A stretch of 64,000 bases of DNA from an uncultured Muribaculaceae bacterium (GCA_910586565.1 CAJUIT010000015.1:4553-68552); one strand, 5' to 3'; positions 44,037-52,281 are shown, counted from the stretch's first letter. Notes: generated by a model from the letters alone, not told the origin. Program-made: numbers and translations.

Positions 44037-45146
44037 TCAATCAAAGATCCTATCCCAATCCTTCCACACCGGTTCGCGCCCGAGGGCACGGAGGTCGGCA
44101 GCCACTTCAAGCGGGCCTGTGGGGTCGCTGATGGCAAACTGCTCAAGCGATTCGGGATAGGTGGCATAGCCTCCGGGGTCAGTTTTTGAACCGGCACTCA
44201 TGGTTGTGACGCCGAGAGTAGCCATGTTGTTGCGGAATGCATGGTTTTCACGTGTGGAGTAGGATATATCCACATCGGGGTCGAAAATGCGGAAAGCGAA
44301 GGTGAGCTGTGCAAGTTCGCGGTCGCTCATCACCACATTTGGCTGAAAGCCCGACTCCGACGGACGCATGCGCGGAAAGTTCACCGAATAGCGGGTTTTC
44401 CAGTAGTTTTTGCGCAGATAGGTGAGATGGCGCGCCATCATGGTCACGTCGGTGCGCCAATCCTCCAGACCAATCAGCACCCCCATCCCGATTTTGTGCA
44501 CTCCTGCCTGCCCCATGCGGTCGAACCCGTCGCACCGCCACTCGAATTTCGATTTCATCCCTGCGGGATGATACACCTTGTAGCGGTCGCGGTTATAGGT
44601 TTCCTGAAAACAGATCACCCCATTGAGCCCCGAATGTGTGAGCCGTTCGTAATCGTCGGTCGAGAGCGGCATCACCTCGATGGTGAGGTTGCTGAAATAG
44701 GGGCGGCACACCTGCAAGGCCTTCTCGATATAATCCGTTCCGGCAGCAAGCGGATTCTCACCCGTCACAATCAGCAGATTCTCGAATGGCCCCATCTCCT
44801 TTATCGCCTTGCATTCGGCCTCAATCTGCTCGGGGGTGAGAATCACGCGCGGAAACTTGTTGTGACGGTTGAAGCCGCAATACACACATGAGTTGGTGCA
44901 AGAATTGGTGATGTAGAGCGGAATAAATATCGACACCGTTTTGCCGAACCGGCGCTCGGTGATGGCCCTGCTGCGACGGGCCATGATTTCAAGATAGGGG
45001 GCGGCCGCCGGCGACACCAATGCCATGAAATCGCGATCGGTGAGCCGCTCTTTGGCAAGAGCGCGCTCCACATCGGCCGCCGTCATTGCCATGATTTGGC
45101 GGGTGGTGTCGTCCCAGCTATATTTTTTCAGTTCGTCGGAAAACAT
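44037..45146 (-). CDS. thiH: 2-iminoacetate synthase (tyrosine lyase)
   Basis: ThiH is a radical SAM enzyme that cleaves tyrosine to dehydroglycine and p-cresol, giving the glycine-derived part of the thiazole ring. The 369 residues match the family. The 4Fe-4S motif is CTNSCVYC (Cys83, Cys87, Cys90), followed by GFNRHN. VTGENPLAAGTDYI and MGVLIGLEDWR are further ThiH blocks. The anaerobic ThiH route is used in place of glycine oxidase ThiO. It starts three bases after the thiG stop. Confidence 0.95.
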   Translation of the reverse strand: MFSDELKKYSWDDTTRQIMAMTAADVERALAKERLTDRDFMALVSPAAAPYLEIMARRSRAITERRFGKTVSIFIPLYITNSCTNSCVYCGFNRHNKFPRVILTPEQIEAECKAIKEMGPFENLLIVTGENPLAAGTDYIEKALQVCRPYFSNLTIEVMPLSTDDYERLTHSGLNGVICFQETYNRDRYKVYHPAGMKSKFEWRCDGFDRMGQAGVHKIGMGVLIGLEDWRTDVTMMARHLTYLRKNYWKTRYSVNFPRMRPSESGFQPNVVMSDRELAQLTFAFRIFDPDVDISYSTRENHAFRNNMATLGVTTMSAGSKTDPGGYATYPESLEQFAISDPTGPLEVAADLRALGREPVWKDWDRIFD

Positions 45147-45148
45147 GT

Positions 45149-45916
45149 TCAGTCAAGAAAAGAGGTTAACGGTGATGAGGCTTCGGCCCCGTCGATTACA
45201 GCGCCCAATCCGGCTTCAAAAGCCTCACGGCCGGCAACGGTTGCATCGGCAAAAGCACGCGCCATTCTCACCGGGTCGCCCGCCACGGCGATAGCCGTGT
45301 TGACAAGCACCGCGTCGGCACCAAGCTCCATAGCTTCAGCCGCATGCGACGGGGCACCGAGCCCGGCATCCACAACCACCGGCACACGGCTCTGCTCAAT
45401 GATAATTTTCAGCAACTCGCGTGTCACCAACCCCTTGTTCGACCCGATGGGAGCTGCAAGCGGCATCACAGCCGCCGTGCCCGCCTCCTCAAGGCGCTTG
45501 CACAGCACAGGGTCGGCCTGAATGTAGGGGAGCACCACAAAACCCATTTTAGCCAACTGCTCGGTTGCGCGAAGGGTTTCAACCGGGTCGGGGAGCAGAT
45601 AGCGCGGGTCGGGGTGGATTTCAAGTTTAATGAACTCCGTGCCGAACGCCTCGCGGGCAAGTTGGGCGGCCAGAACCGCCTCATCGGCATTGCGCACACC
45701 CGAAGTGTTGGGAAGCAGCTGAATCCCCTCGCGCACCACATGCCGCAACATGTCGTCATCGCGGTTATCCATGTCGATGCGTTTCATCGCCACAGTAACC
45801 ATTTGCGTGCCCGAGGCCACGATAGCTTCTGACATCACTTCATTGCTCCGGAACTTTCCTGTTCCAACAAACAGGCGCGATGTGAACTCGCGTCCGCCGA
45901 TAATCAGTTTACTCAT
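45149..45916 (-). CDS. thiG: Thiazole synthase
   Basis: ThiG assembles the thiazole phosphate from deoxyxylulose-5-phosphate, dehydroglycine and ThiS thiocarboxylate. The 255-residue barrel begins at the ATG at 45916 (SKLIIGGREFTSRLFVGTGKF); a TTG five codons earlier, overlapping the thiE stop, is possible but less likely. VTVAMKRIDM holds the Schiff-base lysine region, and VVDAGLGAPSHAAEAMELGADAV is the phosphate-binding block. It is encoded between thiE and thiH in the riboswitch-controlled operon. Confidence 0.95.
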   Translation of the reverse strand: MSKLIIGGREFTSRLFVGTGKFRSNEVMSEAIVASGTQMVTVAMKRIDMDNRDDDMLRHVVREGIQLLPNTSGVRNADEAVLAAQLAREAFGTEFIKLEIHPDPRYLLPDPVETLRATEQLAKMGFVVLPYIQADPVLCKRLEEAGTAAVMPLAAPIGSNKGLVTRELLKIIIEQSRVPVVVDAGLGAPSHAAEAMELGADAVLVNTAIAVAGDPVRMARAFADATVAGREAFEAGLGAVIDGAEASSPLTSFLD

Positions 45917-45927
45917 ATCTTTTATTT

Positions 45928-47091
45928 TCAAGAAAGGTTTTTCAAAATTACACTTAACGTGGCAGCCGCCTGCGCCGCCGGATTGGCCGCACCGAGAACC
46001 GACGAACTGAGTGCAATCCCGGCCACTCCCGTCGAGAGAATCGCCGGAATATCACCGTCGGTTATACCGCCGATTGCCACCACCGGAAGCTCTATCCCCG
46101 CTTGCCTGCATCGGGATAAAATATCCGCATACCCATGGGTTCCGAGAACAGGGCTGAGATTCTTCTTCGTGGAGGTGAACCTGAACGGCCCCAGGCCAAT
46201 ATAATCGGCTCCGGCCTTTGCAGCGGCTTCAATATCCGCAAAAGTGTTGGCGGTGGCACCGATTATCACTGATGGTCCAAGTTGCCTGCGAGCCTCAGCA
46301 ACCGGCATATCATTTTTGCCGAGATGCACCCCGTCGGCACCCAATTCATTCACCAACTCCACATGGTCGTCGATGATGAAAAGTGCTTCATATTTGTGGC
46401 AAAGCTCGGCAATCCGCTCACCTTCAGTAAGCAATTGTTCAATAGAGGCATCCTTGTGGCGCAACTGAACCCACCGACTGCCACCGGCCAAAGCCATAGC
46501 CGCACCCTTCTCCACCGAGAAGCGCAGTGTGGGATGGGTGATGAACTGCATGGCAAACTGCTCACGGGTAAATTCCCTGCGCCATGCCGCAGTTAGCATC
46601 GCCGCTCCGGCAAATCCCATCCGTTCGAGTTGGGGGAGTCTTTGCGGAGTAACCCCTCCGAGTGCAAAAATTTTCGGAGTCAGCACACCCGACAGTTCCA
46701 ACGGATTGAACGATGCGCGGTAGCCCGGTTTGGAAATACTCGGAAAAACGGGACTGAGGAAGGCATAATCTTCCCTCACCTCTGCAATCTCCTGCGCAGA
46801 ATGGATTGAGCGGCTCACCAACCCGTTCCACCCCTGGGGCGGCACGGGATTACGACGGTTGAGGTGCACGCCGCCCACACCGGCACGAGCCGCAACATCG
46901 AAACAATCATGAAGCGACAGGCGCGGCCGCAGATTGCGGGGCACAGCCTCAACAAGCCTCTCCATCTCCTGCGAAGTGCAACCGGGCTTGCGGATGTGCA
47001 CACGCGCGAAGCCCCTGTTGCAAAGCGCATCAGCAATGGCCTGAGCCTCGCCCTGATAAAAATAAGGGGGAGTGACAGCTATTTTCTGCAT
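45928..47091 (-). CDS. thiE: Double-domain thiamin-phosphate synthase (TenI/ThiE-like + ThiE)
   Basis: A 387-residue fusion of two TMP-synthase-type barrels, about twice the usual length of about 210. Residues 1-190 are a divergent TenI/ThiE-like copy (LHDCFDVAARAGVGGVHL, FLSPVFPSISKPGY, FALGGVTPQRL). Residues 190-387 form a canonical ThiE: VQLRHKDAS, LFIIDDHVELVNELGADGVHL, the pyrophosphate-binding FTSTKKNLSPVLG and VVAIGGITDGDIP. The second domain joins HMP-PP to thiazole phosphate. The first may act as a TenI-type thiazole tautomerase or be regulatory (inference). It ends two bases before the TTG alternative start of thiG. Confidence 0.92.
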   Translation of the reverse strand: MQKIAVTPPYFYQGEAQAIADALCNRGFARVHIRKPGCTSQEMERLVEAVPRNLRPRLSLHDCFDVAARAGVGGVHLNRRNPVPPQGWNGLVSRSIHSAQEIAEVREDYAFLSPVFPSISKPGYRASFNPLELSGVLTPKIFALGGVTPQRLPQLERMGFAGAAMLTAAWRREFTREQFAMQFITHPTLRFSVEKGAAMALAGGSRWVQLRHKDASIEQLLTEGERIAELCHKYEALFIIDDHVELVNELGADGVHLGKNDMPVAEARRQLGPSVIIGATANTFADIEAAAKAGADYIGLGPFRFTSTKKNLSPVLGTHGYADILSRCRQAGIELPVVAIGGITDGDIPAILSTGVAGIALSSSVLGAANPAAQAAATLSVILKNLS

Positions 47092-47103
47092 GACTGGAAC
47101 CGG

Positions 47104-47307
47104 TTAACCTCCGCACACGGCGCGGATAACAATGATTTTCATTCCGTCGACAACCGGCGTGTCGCACCATCGGTCGCGGGGCACAACAACATTGTCAACA
47201 GCCACGGCCTGCCCTACTCCCGTGAATCCCTCTTTCTCAAGCAACTGAGCTAAATTAGCGCATGTTGCATCCACCTCAACCGGGTGGCGGTTGATTTCAA
47301 CTTTCAT
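47104..47307 (-). CDS. thiS: Sulfur carrier protein ThiS
   Basis: A 67-residue ubiquitin-like carrier ending in the required Gly-Gly (VCGG), whose C-terminus is adenylated by ThiF and thiocarboxylated before donating sulfur to ThiG. MKVEINRHPVEV, LAQLLEKEGF and AVAVDNVVVPRDRW match the fold. It is the first gene of the operon, 50 bases after the TPP riboswitch and 12 bases before thiE. Confidence 0.95.
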   Translation of the reverse strand: MKVEINRHPVEVDATCANLAQLLEKEGFTGVGQAVAVDNVVVPRDRWCDTPVVDGMKIIVIRAVCGG

Positions 47308-47357
47308 TTCAGCGAAATTTTATAGAGGGGGATCCAACGCACGCGGCGTGCAGAAAA

Positions 47358-47440
47358 CAGCAAGTTCTTCCGGCGGCATTATCCGCTTCAAGTTCCAAGG
47401 GTATAATCTCAGCCCGTCGCAGGGGGCACCCCTCTTGTGT
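47358..47440 (-). promoter_or_regulatory. TPP (THI-box) riboswitch
   Basis: The minus strand contains AGGGGTGCCCC, the conserved GGGCTGAGATTATACCC, then GAACTTGAAGCGGATAATGCCG. These are the pyrimidine-sensor (CUGAGA) and the pyrophosphate-sensor (GCGGAUAAUGCCG) of the TPP aptamer. The aptamer begins at the predicted transcription start. It controls the thiS-thiD operon, either by masking thiS translation or by premature termination; the 50-base platform to the thiS start shows no strong terminator. Confidence 0.95.
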
Positions 47441-47445
47441 CACCG

Positions 47446-47478
47446 CAAAGATACGAATAAGTCGAGCGCAATGCCAAA
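47446..47478 (-). promoter_or_regulatory. Promoter of the thiamin operon
   Basis: The minus strand has TTTG (47478-47475), a 21-base spacer and TATCTTTG (47453-47446), an exact consensus match. Predicted start is near 47439, at the 5' end of the riboswitch. Confidence 0.8.
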
Positions 47479-47489
47479 TTTATTTTATA

Positions 47490-48641
47490 TCAGAAGTATG
47501 TGTCGAAACCTATTACATTTCCGTTAGATGTCACTAAGTCATTTGAACCGGTGTATATAACGGTTCTATTGCTTTCAGGAGTATTCGACAACTCCCCCCA
47601 CTTTTTAAGCCCGTCAAAGAACGTGGGAGAGAATGTGCTCCCCGATTTAATTTCGTAACCTCGTTGTTCCAATCCTTTTGTATCAATCAAGTCAACTTCA
47701 AGCCCGGTACTGTCACGCCAGAAAGTTAGGTCGGGAGAGATGCCCTGATTCAGCCCGTTCTTTATGAACTGATTGATAACCATGTTCTCGAAAAGACCTC
47801 CACGAAGAAAATGTGTGTCAAGCTGTTCCGAGGAGCTTATCCCAAGTAGACTGCAAGCTAACCCGGTATCATAAAAGAATAGTTTTGGTGTTTTGACAAT
47901 CCTTTTATTGTAGTTGTTGAAGTTAGGCTCCATACGGTATAAGATATAGCTGGCTTCAAGCACTGAAAGCCAAGATTCAACCGTGGGAATTGTAATCCCT
48001 GCTTCCGTTGCAAGATTCGATTTGTTGAGCAGTTGACCAATCCTTCCGGCACAAAGTCGGATAAATCGCGTGAACCTACCCAAATCTCCAATATTTAACA
48101 TGGCGCGAACATCCCTCTCAACATAAGTGGCAATATAAGATGGATAATAATCGGTAGGTGCAATCTCTTTATCATAAATGCGGGGATAAAAGCCTTTGAA
48201 AATCTGCTCATTGATTGACTTGGGCAAAACTCCGGCTTCATGTAACTCATGACGCGAGAATGGCAAAAGCTTGAGAATGGCTGTTCGGCCGGCCAGTGAT
48301 TGGTCAATGGCCGCCATAAGGTGAAAGTTGCGTGAACCGGCCAACATATACATCCCCGATTCATTCACATCATCAATATGGGTTTGAAGATAGGAGAACA
48401 GCGATGGAACCCGCTCAGCCTCATCTATGATAACATGGTTATCGAATGTCTTGATGAAACCGTAGGGATCATCTGTTGCAAAGGAACGCATATCAAGGTT
48501 CTCCAACGATACGTATCGGTAATCAGGGAAAATGTGTTTTAGTAACGTTGACTTTCCTGATTGACGTGGACCGGTTAACGTTACAATCGGAAATTTCGTG
48601 CTTAGTTGCCTGATTTTATCGGCTATATCTCTTTTAATCAT
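47490..48641 (-). CDS. AAA-type ATPase with DUF4143 domain
   Basis: A 383-residue ATPase of the AAA_14/DUF4143 type. Walker A is LTGPRQSGKSTLL (residues about 21-33) and Walker B is HVIIDEAERVP. A winged-helix-like segment with FTRFIRLCAGRIGQLLN follows, and the C-terminal DUF4143 part has a nuclease-like DLTFWRDSTGLEVDLID strand-loop-strand. The biological role of this family is unknown. It has its own -7 box and sits directly upstream of the thiamin promoter. Composition is more AT-rich than the neighbouring genes, suggesting an independent history. Confidence 0.9.
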   Translation of the reverse strand: MIKRDIADKIRQLSTKFPIVTLTGPRQSGKSTLLKHIFPDYRYVSLENLDMRSFATDDPYGFIKTFDNHVIIDEAERVPSLFSYLQTHIDDVNESGMYMLAGSRNFHLMAAIDQSLAGRTAILKLLPFSRHELHEAGVLPKSINEQIFKGFYPRIYDKEIAPTDYYPSYIATYVERDVRAMLNIGDLGRFTRFIRLCAGRIGQLLNKSNLATEAGITIPTVESWLSVLEASYILYRMEPNFNNYNKRIVKTPKLFFYDTGLACSLLGISSSEQLDTHFLRGGLFENMVINQFIKNGLNQGISPDLTFWRDSTGLEVDLIDTKGLEQRGYEIKSGSTFSPTFFDGLKKWGELSNTPESNRTVIYTGSNDLVTSNGNVIGFDTYF

Positions 48642-48675
48642 CCTTTTGCAATTCTAAAGTGCGATTTTATAATTG

Positions 48676-48683
48676 CAAAGATA
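48676..48683 (-). promoter_or_regulatory. -7 promoter box for the AAA/DUF4143 gene
   Basis: The minus strand reads TATCTTTG, a consensus TAnnTTTG, about 35 bases before the ATG at 48641. No good -33 TTTG is present at the standard spacing. The 48642-48945 intergenic gap otherwise holds the divergent promoter and leader of the malY-like gene. Confidence 0.55.
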
Positions 48684-48824
48684 GCATAAAATTCGCTATT
48701 TCAGCACCATTGATGAAAAATAATTCGAGTTGCATGAATCGCGCAGTTGACACAGAGAGGACCTACTGCAAAACAGATTTGACATTTGCACCGCTATGGC
48801 AGAAGATTTCAACAAATAAATGCG

Positions 48825-48832
48825 TATATTTG
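48825..48832 (+). promoter_or_regulatory. -7 promoter box for the MalY-type lyase
   Basis: TATATTTG matches TAnnTTTG. Transcription would start near 48838-48840, exactly where the structured leader helix begins. The -33 region is weak. Confidence 0.55.
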
Positions 48833-48837
48833 CGGAA

Positions 48838-48923
48838 AGGATGTTGCCGGTGGAACGCTCGGGGGTGTTCTCTCATGCAGACCGATAACCAACCGAAGCG
48901 TGCATCTGATTCGGCAACCTCCT
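48838..48923 (+). promoter_or_regulatory. Structured 5' leader, candidate riboswitch or cis-regulatory RNA
   Basis: GTTGCCG (48843-48849) pairs with CGGCAAC (48912-48918), extended by AGGA/TCCT with one mismatch. Inside, ACGCTCGG (48855-48862) pairs with CCGAAGCGT (48893-48901) with one bulged A. The terminal loop word ATGCA (48875-48879) can pair with TGCAT (48901-48905), giving a pseudoknot-like fold. The element spans almost the whole leader of the malY-like gene. It matches no riboswitch class I recognise; a methionine-, cysteine- or SAM-related ligand is only a guess from the gene it precedes. Confidence 0.45.
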
Positions 48924-48945
48924 GTGAAACGGAAATTTACAGGCA

Positions 48946-50148
48946 ATGAAAAAGTATAATTTTGACGAAGTGATTGACCGCCACGGAAGCGGCTGCACAA
49001 AAATCGACGACCTTCGCACCCTTTTCGGAAAGGATGACCTCACCCCGTTGTGGATCGCCGACATGGATTTCAGGGTTTGCCCCGAAATCACACGCGCGCT
49101 TCAGGAACGCATTTCCCATCCCATCTACGGCTACTCGCGTCCGGCCGACACCTATTGGAGCTCCATCACCGACTGGCTGCGCCGCCGCCATGGGTTTGAA
49201 GTGAACCGCGAGGAGCTCACCTACGTTCCAGGCGTTGTGAAAGGAATTGCTTTCGCCATCAACTTTTTCACATGCAAGGGTGATAAAATCGTGATTCAAC
49301 CCCCGGTTTATCATCCGTTCAAGATGGTAATCGAAGGCAACGGGCGCATCGTGGCTCCCAACCCACTGGTTCTCACCGATGATATGCGCTATGAGATGGA
49401 CCTCAAGGGGCTTGAGGAGGTATTTGCCACAGAGCACCCCAAAATGATGATTCTCTGCAACCCCCACAACCCAGTGGGGCTGCAGTGGAGCCGCGAAACC
49501 CTCGCCGAGGTGGGGCGTCTGGCCCGGAAATACGGCGTGCTTGTAATCTCCGACGAAATTCACGGCGACCTCATGCTCGGCAACCGCGAGCACTTCCCGT
49601 TCGCTGCCTGCGGCGACGATGCCGCCGCCGTGGCCATCACATTCGGTGCTCCATCCAAAACCTTCAACATCCCGGGCCTCGTGAGCTCGTGGTGCATCGT
49701 GAGGAATCCCGAAATACGCCTCCCCTTCTTCCATTGGCTTGAAGTCAACGAATTCAACGCCACTACTTTCGTTTCAACCATCGGTGCCGAAGCCGCCTAC
49801 AACAACGGTGAGGAATGGCTTGCCGAAGCCCTCGACTACATTCAGGACAACATCAAGGCTATGGCCGAATATATCGCCACCGACCTCCCCGGCGTGAGAA
49901 TGATTGAACCTCAAGCATCGTTCCTTGTGTGGATGGACTTCCGGGAACTGGGACTGAGCCACGACGAACTTGTCGACCTTGTTGTGAACCACGCCGGCCT
50001 GGCCCTCAACGACGGAGAGATGTTCGGCCCGCAAGGCCACGGTTTCATGCGCGTCAACGTAGCCACACCGCGTGCCGAGCTTTTCAAGGCACTTGGAAAA
50101 CTCGCCGCCGCCCTCGCCGAAGAACCGGCAGCAACCACCAAACCCTGA
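48946..50148 (+). CDS. MalY/PatB-family PLP-dependent C-S lyase (cystathionine beta-lyase-like)
   Basis: A 400-residue fold-type I PLP enzyme. The PLP lysine is Lys238 in APSKTFNIPGL. VISDEIHGDLML contains the cofactor-ring Asp. The N-terminal LTPLWIADMDFRVCPEI and GYSRPADTYW, and the C-terminal FMRVNVATPR with the carboxylate-binding Arg, are MalY/PatB hallmarks. The family cleaves cystathionine or related thioethers to release a thiol, linking to methionine synthesis. It is a single gene with a structured leader, and the gap downstream carries repeat elements. Confidence 0.9.
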   Translation: MKKYNFDEVIDRHGSGCTKIDDLRTLFGKDDLTPLWIADMDFRVCPEITRALQERISHPIYGYSRPADTYWSSITDWLRRRHGFEVNREELTYVPGVVKGIAFAINFFTCKGDKIVIQPPVYHPFKMVIEGNGRIVAPNPLVLTDDMRYEMDLKGLEEVFATEHPKMMILCNPHNPVGLQWSRETLAEVGRLARKYGVLVISDEIHGDLMLGNREHFPFAACGDDAAAVAITFGAPSKTFNIPGLVSSWCIVRNPEIRLPFFHWLEVNEFNATTFVSTIGAEAAYNNGEEWLAEALDYIQDNIKAMAEYIATDLPGVRMIEPQASFLVWMDFRELGLSHDELVDLVVNHAGLALNDGEMFGPQGHGFMRVNVATPRAELFKALGKLAAALAEEPAATTKP

Positions 50149-50170
50149 CCGCCCCACTTCCAAGCTAAGT

Positions 50171-50312
50171 GGCTGTTCAAAATTATTTTAGGTTTCTACC
50201 GCAGTGATTTTTCAGTTATTTTGCCTTGATGAAGAGGGAGCGATGCGGGCATAGTGACCGATGAAGAAAGGGAAAAGAACGAAAAATCGCAGGTAGAAAG
50301 CTATGAGCAGCC
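50171..50312. repeat. Palindrome-rich repeat element, copy 1
   Basis: Inverted arms GGCTG/CAGCC, TTTCTACC/GGTAGAAA (50193-50200 with 50292-50299) and TGATTTTTC/GAAAAATCG flank a 34-base core (50233-50266). The core differs at only one base from the core of the element at 50328-50526. The arms differ between the copies but remain self-complementary. No ORF is present. Confidence 0.6.
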
Positions 50313-50327
50313 GTAATAAAAATAATT

Positions 50328-50526
50328 TAAGAGTGTGTTTACTTTTAACTTCGGTTAAGATTGAGAGTCATTTTTGAGGGATTTTTGAAAACTAAAGAGG
50401 GAGCGATGCGGGCATCGTGACCGATGAAGTTTTCTAAAATCACCAAAAAGGGCCTCAAGATTGACCGAAAATGGAAACAGCTCAATTAGTATGTTTGTAA
50501 GTGCGTTAAAAGTAAACGCACTCTTA
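50328..50526. repeat. Palindrome-rich repeat element, copy 2, with 22-bp terminal inverted repeats
   Basis: The ends TAAGAGTGTGTTTAC (continuing to 50349) and their complement (50505-50526) match at 21 of 22 positions. Nested inside are TCGGTTAAGATTGAG/CTCAAGATTGACCGA (partial) and ATTTTTGAAAACT/AGTTTTCTAAAAT (12 of 13), around the shared core 50396-50429. In this copy the core contains its own small hairpin CGATG-CGGG-CATCG. It resembles a MITE or a long structured RNA. It lies directly before aroA. Confidence 0.6.
50490..50497 (+). promoter_or_regulatory. Possible -7 box for aroA inside repeat copy 2
   Basis: TATGTTTG fits TAnnTTTG, about 45 bases before the aroA start, but no -33 TTTG has suitable spacing. 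If real, the repeat element supplies the promoter for the aroA operon. Confidence 0.3.
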
Positions 50527-50542
50527 AACAGACACTTATCCG

Positions 50543-51835
50543 ATGAACTACATCATACATCCCCCCGAGGAGATGATTGAGGATGCGGTGGTGACCCTCC
50601 CGCTCTCGAAAAGCATCTCCACCCGCGCCCTCATTCTCAACGCCCTCACCCCCGGCAACACGGCCGACACCCCCATTGCCGAATGCGACGACACCGCCGT
50701 GATGGCCCGCGCGTTAGCCAAAGTAAATGCCGCCGCAGGCGCACACGTGGAAATCGACGTGGAAGCGTCGGGAGCCGCCCTGCGGTTTCTCACCGCTCTC
50801 TTCGCCGCCACACCCGGTTGCGATGTGACCATTACCGGCACCCCTCGGCTTTGCAGCCGTCCGATGGCTCCGCTCATCGAGGCTCTGCGTCAATGCGGCG
50901 CCCGAATTGAATGTCTCGCCGATGAAGGGAAAGCACCGCTGAGAGTGAAAGGGTGCACCCTCGAAGGGGGTGATGTCACAATCGACTCAACTGTGTCGTC
51001 GCAATTCATTTCAGCCCTGCTGATGATTGCCCCGGCCATGACCCGCGGCCTGCGGCTCACTATGGAAGGGGAACCGGTGTCGCTCCCCTACATTCTGATG
51101 ACCCTCGGCATGATGGCACAGCGCGGCATCGAGGCCGACCGCGAGCCCCTGCGCATAACCGTCAACCCCGGCACCTACCGCCCTGTCACCCTCACCCCCG
51201 AGGGCGATTGGTCGGCCGCCGCATTCTGGTATGAAATATCGGCACTGTCGGCCGGATGGATAACCCTCTCCAATCTCCGTTCCGACACCCTCCAGGGCGA
51301 CCGCCGCTGCGCCGAATTTTTTGAATGTCTGGGTGTTCTCACCCAACCCTCCGAAGAAACAGCCGGAGGCACCGACCTCTGCCCCTCCCCCGAAGTTTAT
51401 GGTCGGCTCGACCTCGACCTTGCCGACAACCCCGACCTCGCCCCGCCACTCGCCGTGACATGCTGCCTGATAGGTGTGCCGTTCAAATTCACCGGACTCC
51501 AGAATCTCGGCGTAAAGGAGAGCGACCGCCTGACCGCCCTGTGTGAGGAGATGGATAAAATCGGGCGACGTGTTGAGAAGGTGCGCGATTTCGGCCTTGA
51601 ATGGGACGGCAAAGGACACCCAGTGATGGAAATGCCCGTGCTCGACTCTCACAACGACCACCGCATGGCAATGGCTCTCGCCCCGGTGAGCATCTACATC
51701 CCGGGCATCGAGCTGCGCGGCGTGGAATGTGTCACCAAAAGCTATCCGCAATATTGGGAACAGCTCCGGTCGATAGGTTTCACCATCACCGAGGCACCCG
51801 GCGAAAACACCCAACCAAACCCTTTGGAAGCATGA
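50543..51835 (+). CDS. aroA: 3-phosphoshikimate 1-carboxyvinyltransferase (EPSP synthase)
   Basis: AroA transfers the enolpyruvyl group of PEP to shikimate-3-phosphate in aromatic amino acid synthesis. The 430-residue protein has LPLSKSISTRALIL at the N-terminus with the conserved Lys-Ser pair, ASGAALRFLTALFA in place of the NAG/GTA-type loop, SQFISALLM, the LGVKESDRL box and SHNDHRMAMALA. It begins about 20 bases after the repeat element and its stop overlaps the next start by four bases, making a run of co-translated genes to 53871. Confidence 0.95.
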   Translation: MNYIIHPPEEMIEDAVVTLPLSKSISTRALILNALTPGNTADTPIAECDDTAVMARALAKVNAAAGAHVEIDVEASGAALRFLTALFAATPGCDVTITGTPRLCSRPMAPLIEALRQCGARIECLADEGKAPLRVKGCTLEGGDVTIDSTVSSQFISALLMIAPAMTRGLRLTMEGEPVSLPYILMTLGMMAQRGIEADREPLRITVNPGTYRPVTLTPEGDWSAAAFWYEISALSAGWITLSNLRSDTLQGDRRCAEFFECLGVLTQPSEETAGGTDLCPSPEVYGRLDLDLADNPDLAPPLAVTCCLIGVPFKFTGLQNLGVKESDRLTALCEEMDKIGRRVEKVRDFGLEWDGKGHPVMEMPVLDSHNDHRMAMALAPVSIYIPGIELRGVECVTKSYPQYWEQLRSIGFTITEAPGENTQPNPLEA

Positions 51836-52281
51836 CAGGAGCATTGATAATACTTGCCGCACTCATTGTGGTGGGTAGCATCCTCTACCTCTTCCACCGC
51901 CGCGACGTGAAACGCGGCACCGACATGGCTCCCACACTCCCCCCTGTTGCCGATATGCCACAAGGGAACGACGACACCGACTCGCCATGCTGTGGCATGC
52001 ACATAACCTGCGAGAAAGATTCGCTGCTCAGTTCAGTGAGCGAAGATATAGAATATTTCGACGACGAGGAGCTCGACGACTACCGCGGACGGAAATCCGA
52101 CAGCTACACCGACACCGAGATTGAACAGTTCCGCGACGTGTTGCTCACCCTCCTCCCCACCGACATAGCCCCGTGGGCGCGAAGCATCCAGCTGCGCGGC
52201 ATTGAGCTACCCGACTGCGTGCGCGACGAACTTCTCATGATTGTGGCCGAGGCCAGAGCAGGCCGCACAACTATGTCATAA
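51832..52281 (+). CDS. Small membrane-anchored protein of unknown function
   Basis: A 149-residue protein with a single N-terminal hydrophobic helix (GALIILAALIVVGSILYLF) and a cytoplasmic-looking acidic tail. The tail has a conserved-looking CCGMHITCEKDSL segment with three Cys residues, then DIEYFDDEELDDYRGR. The Cys cluster could bind a metal. I do not recognise a characterised family. The ATG overlaps the aroA stop, and the metal-transport permease gene follows 34 bases later, so a link to metal handling is possible but unproven. Confidence 0.75.
   Translation: MTGALIILAALIVVGSILYLFHRRDVKRGTDMAPTLPPVADMPQGNDDTDSPCCGMHITCEKDSLLSSVSEDIEYFDDEELDDYRGRKSDSYTDTEIEQFRDVLLTLLPTDIAPWARSIQLRGIELPDCVRDELLMIVAEARAGRTTMS

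Noticed and set aside
48838..48923. Assignment of the malY leader to a known SAM riboswitch
   Set aside because: It contains a CGGCAACC-like word, but the order of helices and the conserved junctions of SAM-I are absent, and SAM-II and SAH patterns do not fit. I left it as an unassigned structured leader.
48659..48949. 96-codon plus-strand ORF between the AAA ATPase and the MalY-type gene
   Set aside because: It runs across the divergent promoter, the -7 box and the structured leader, has no recognisable motif, and ends inside the malY-like start region.
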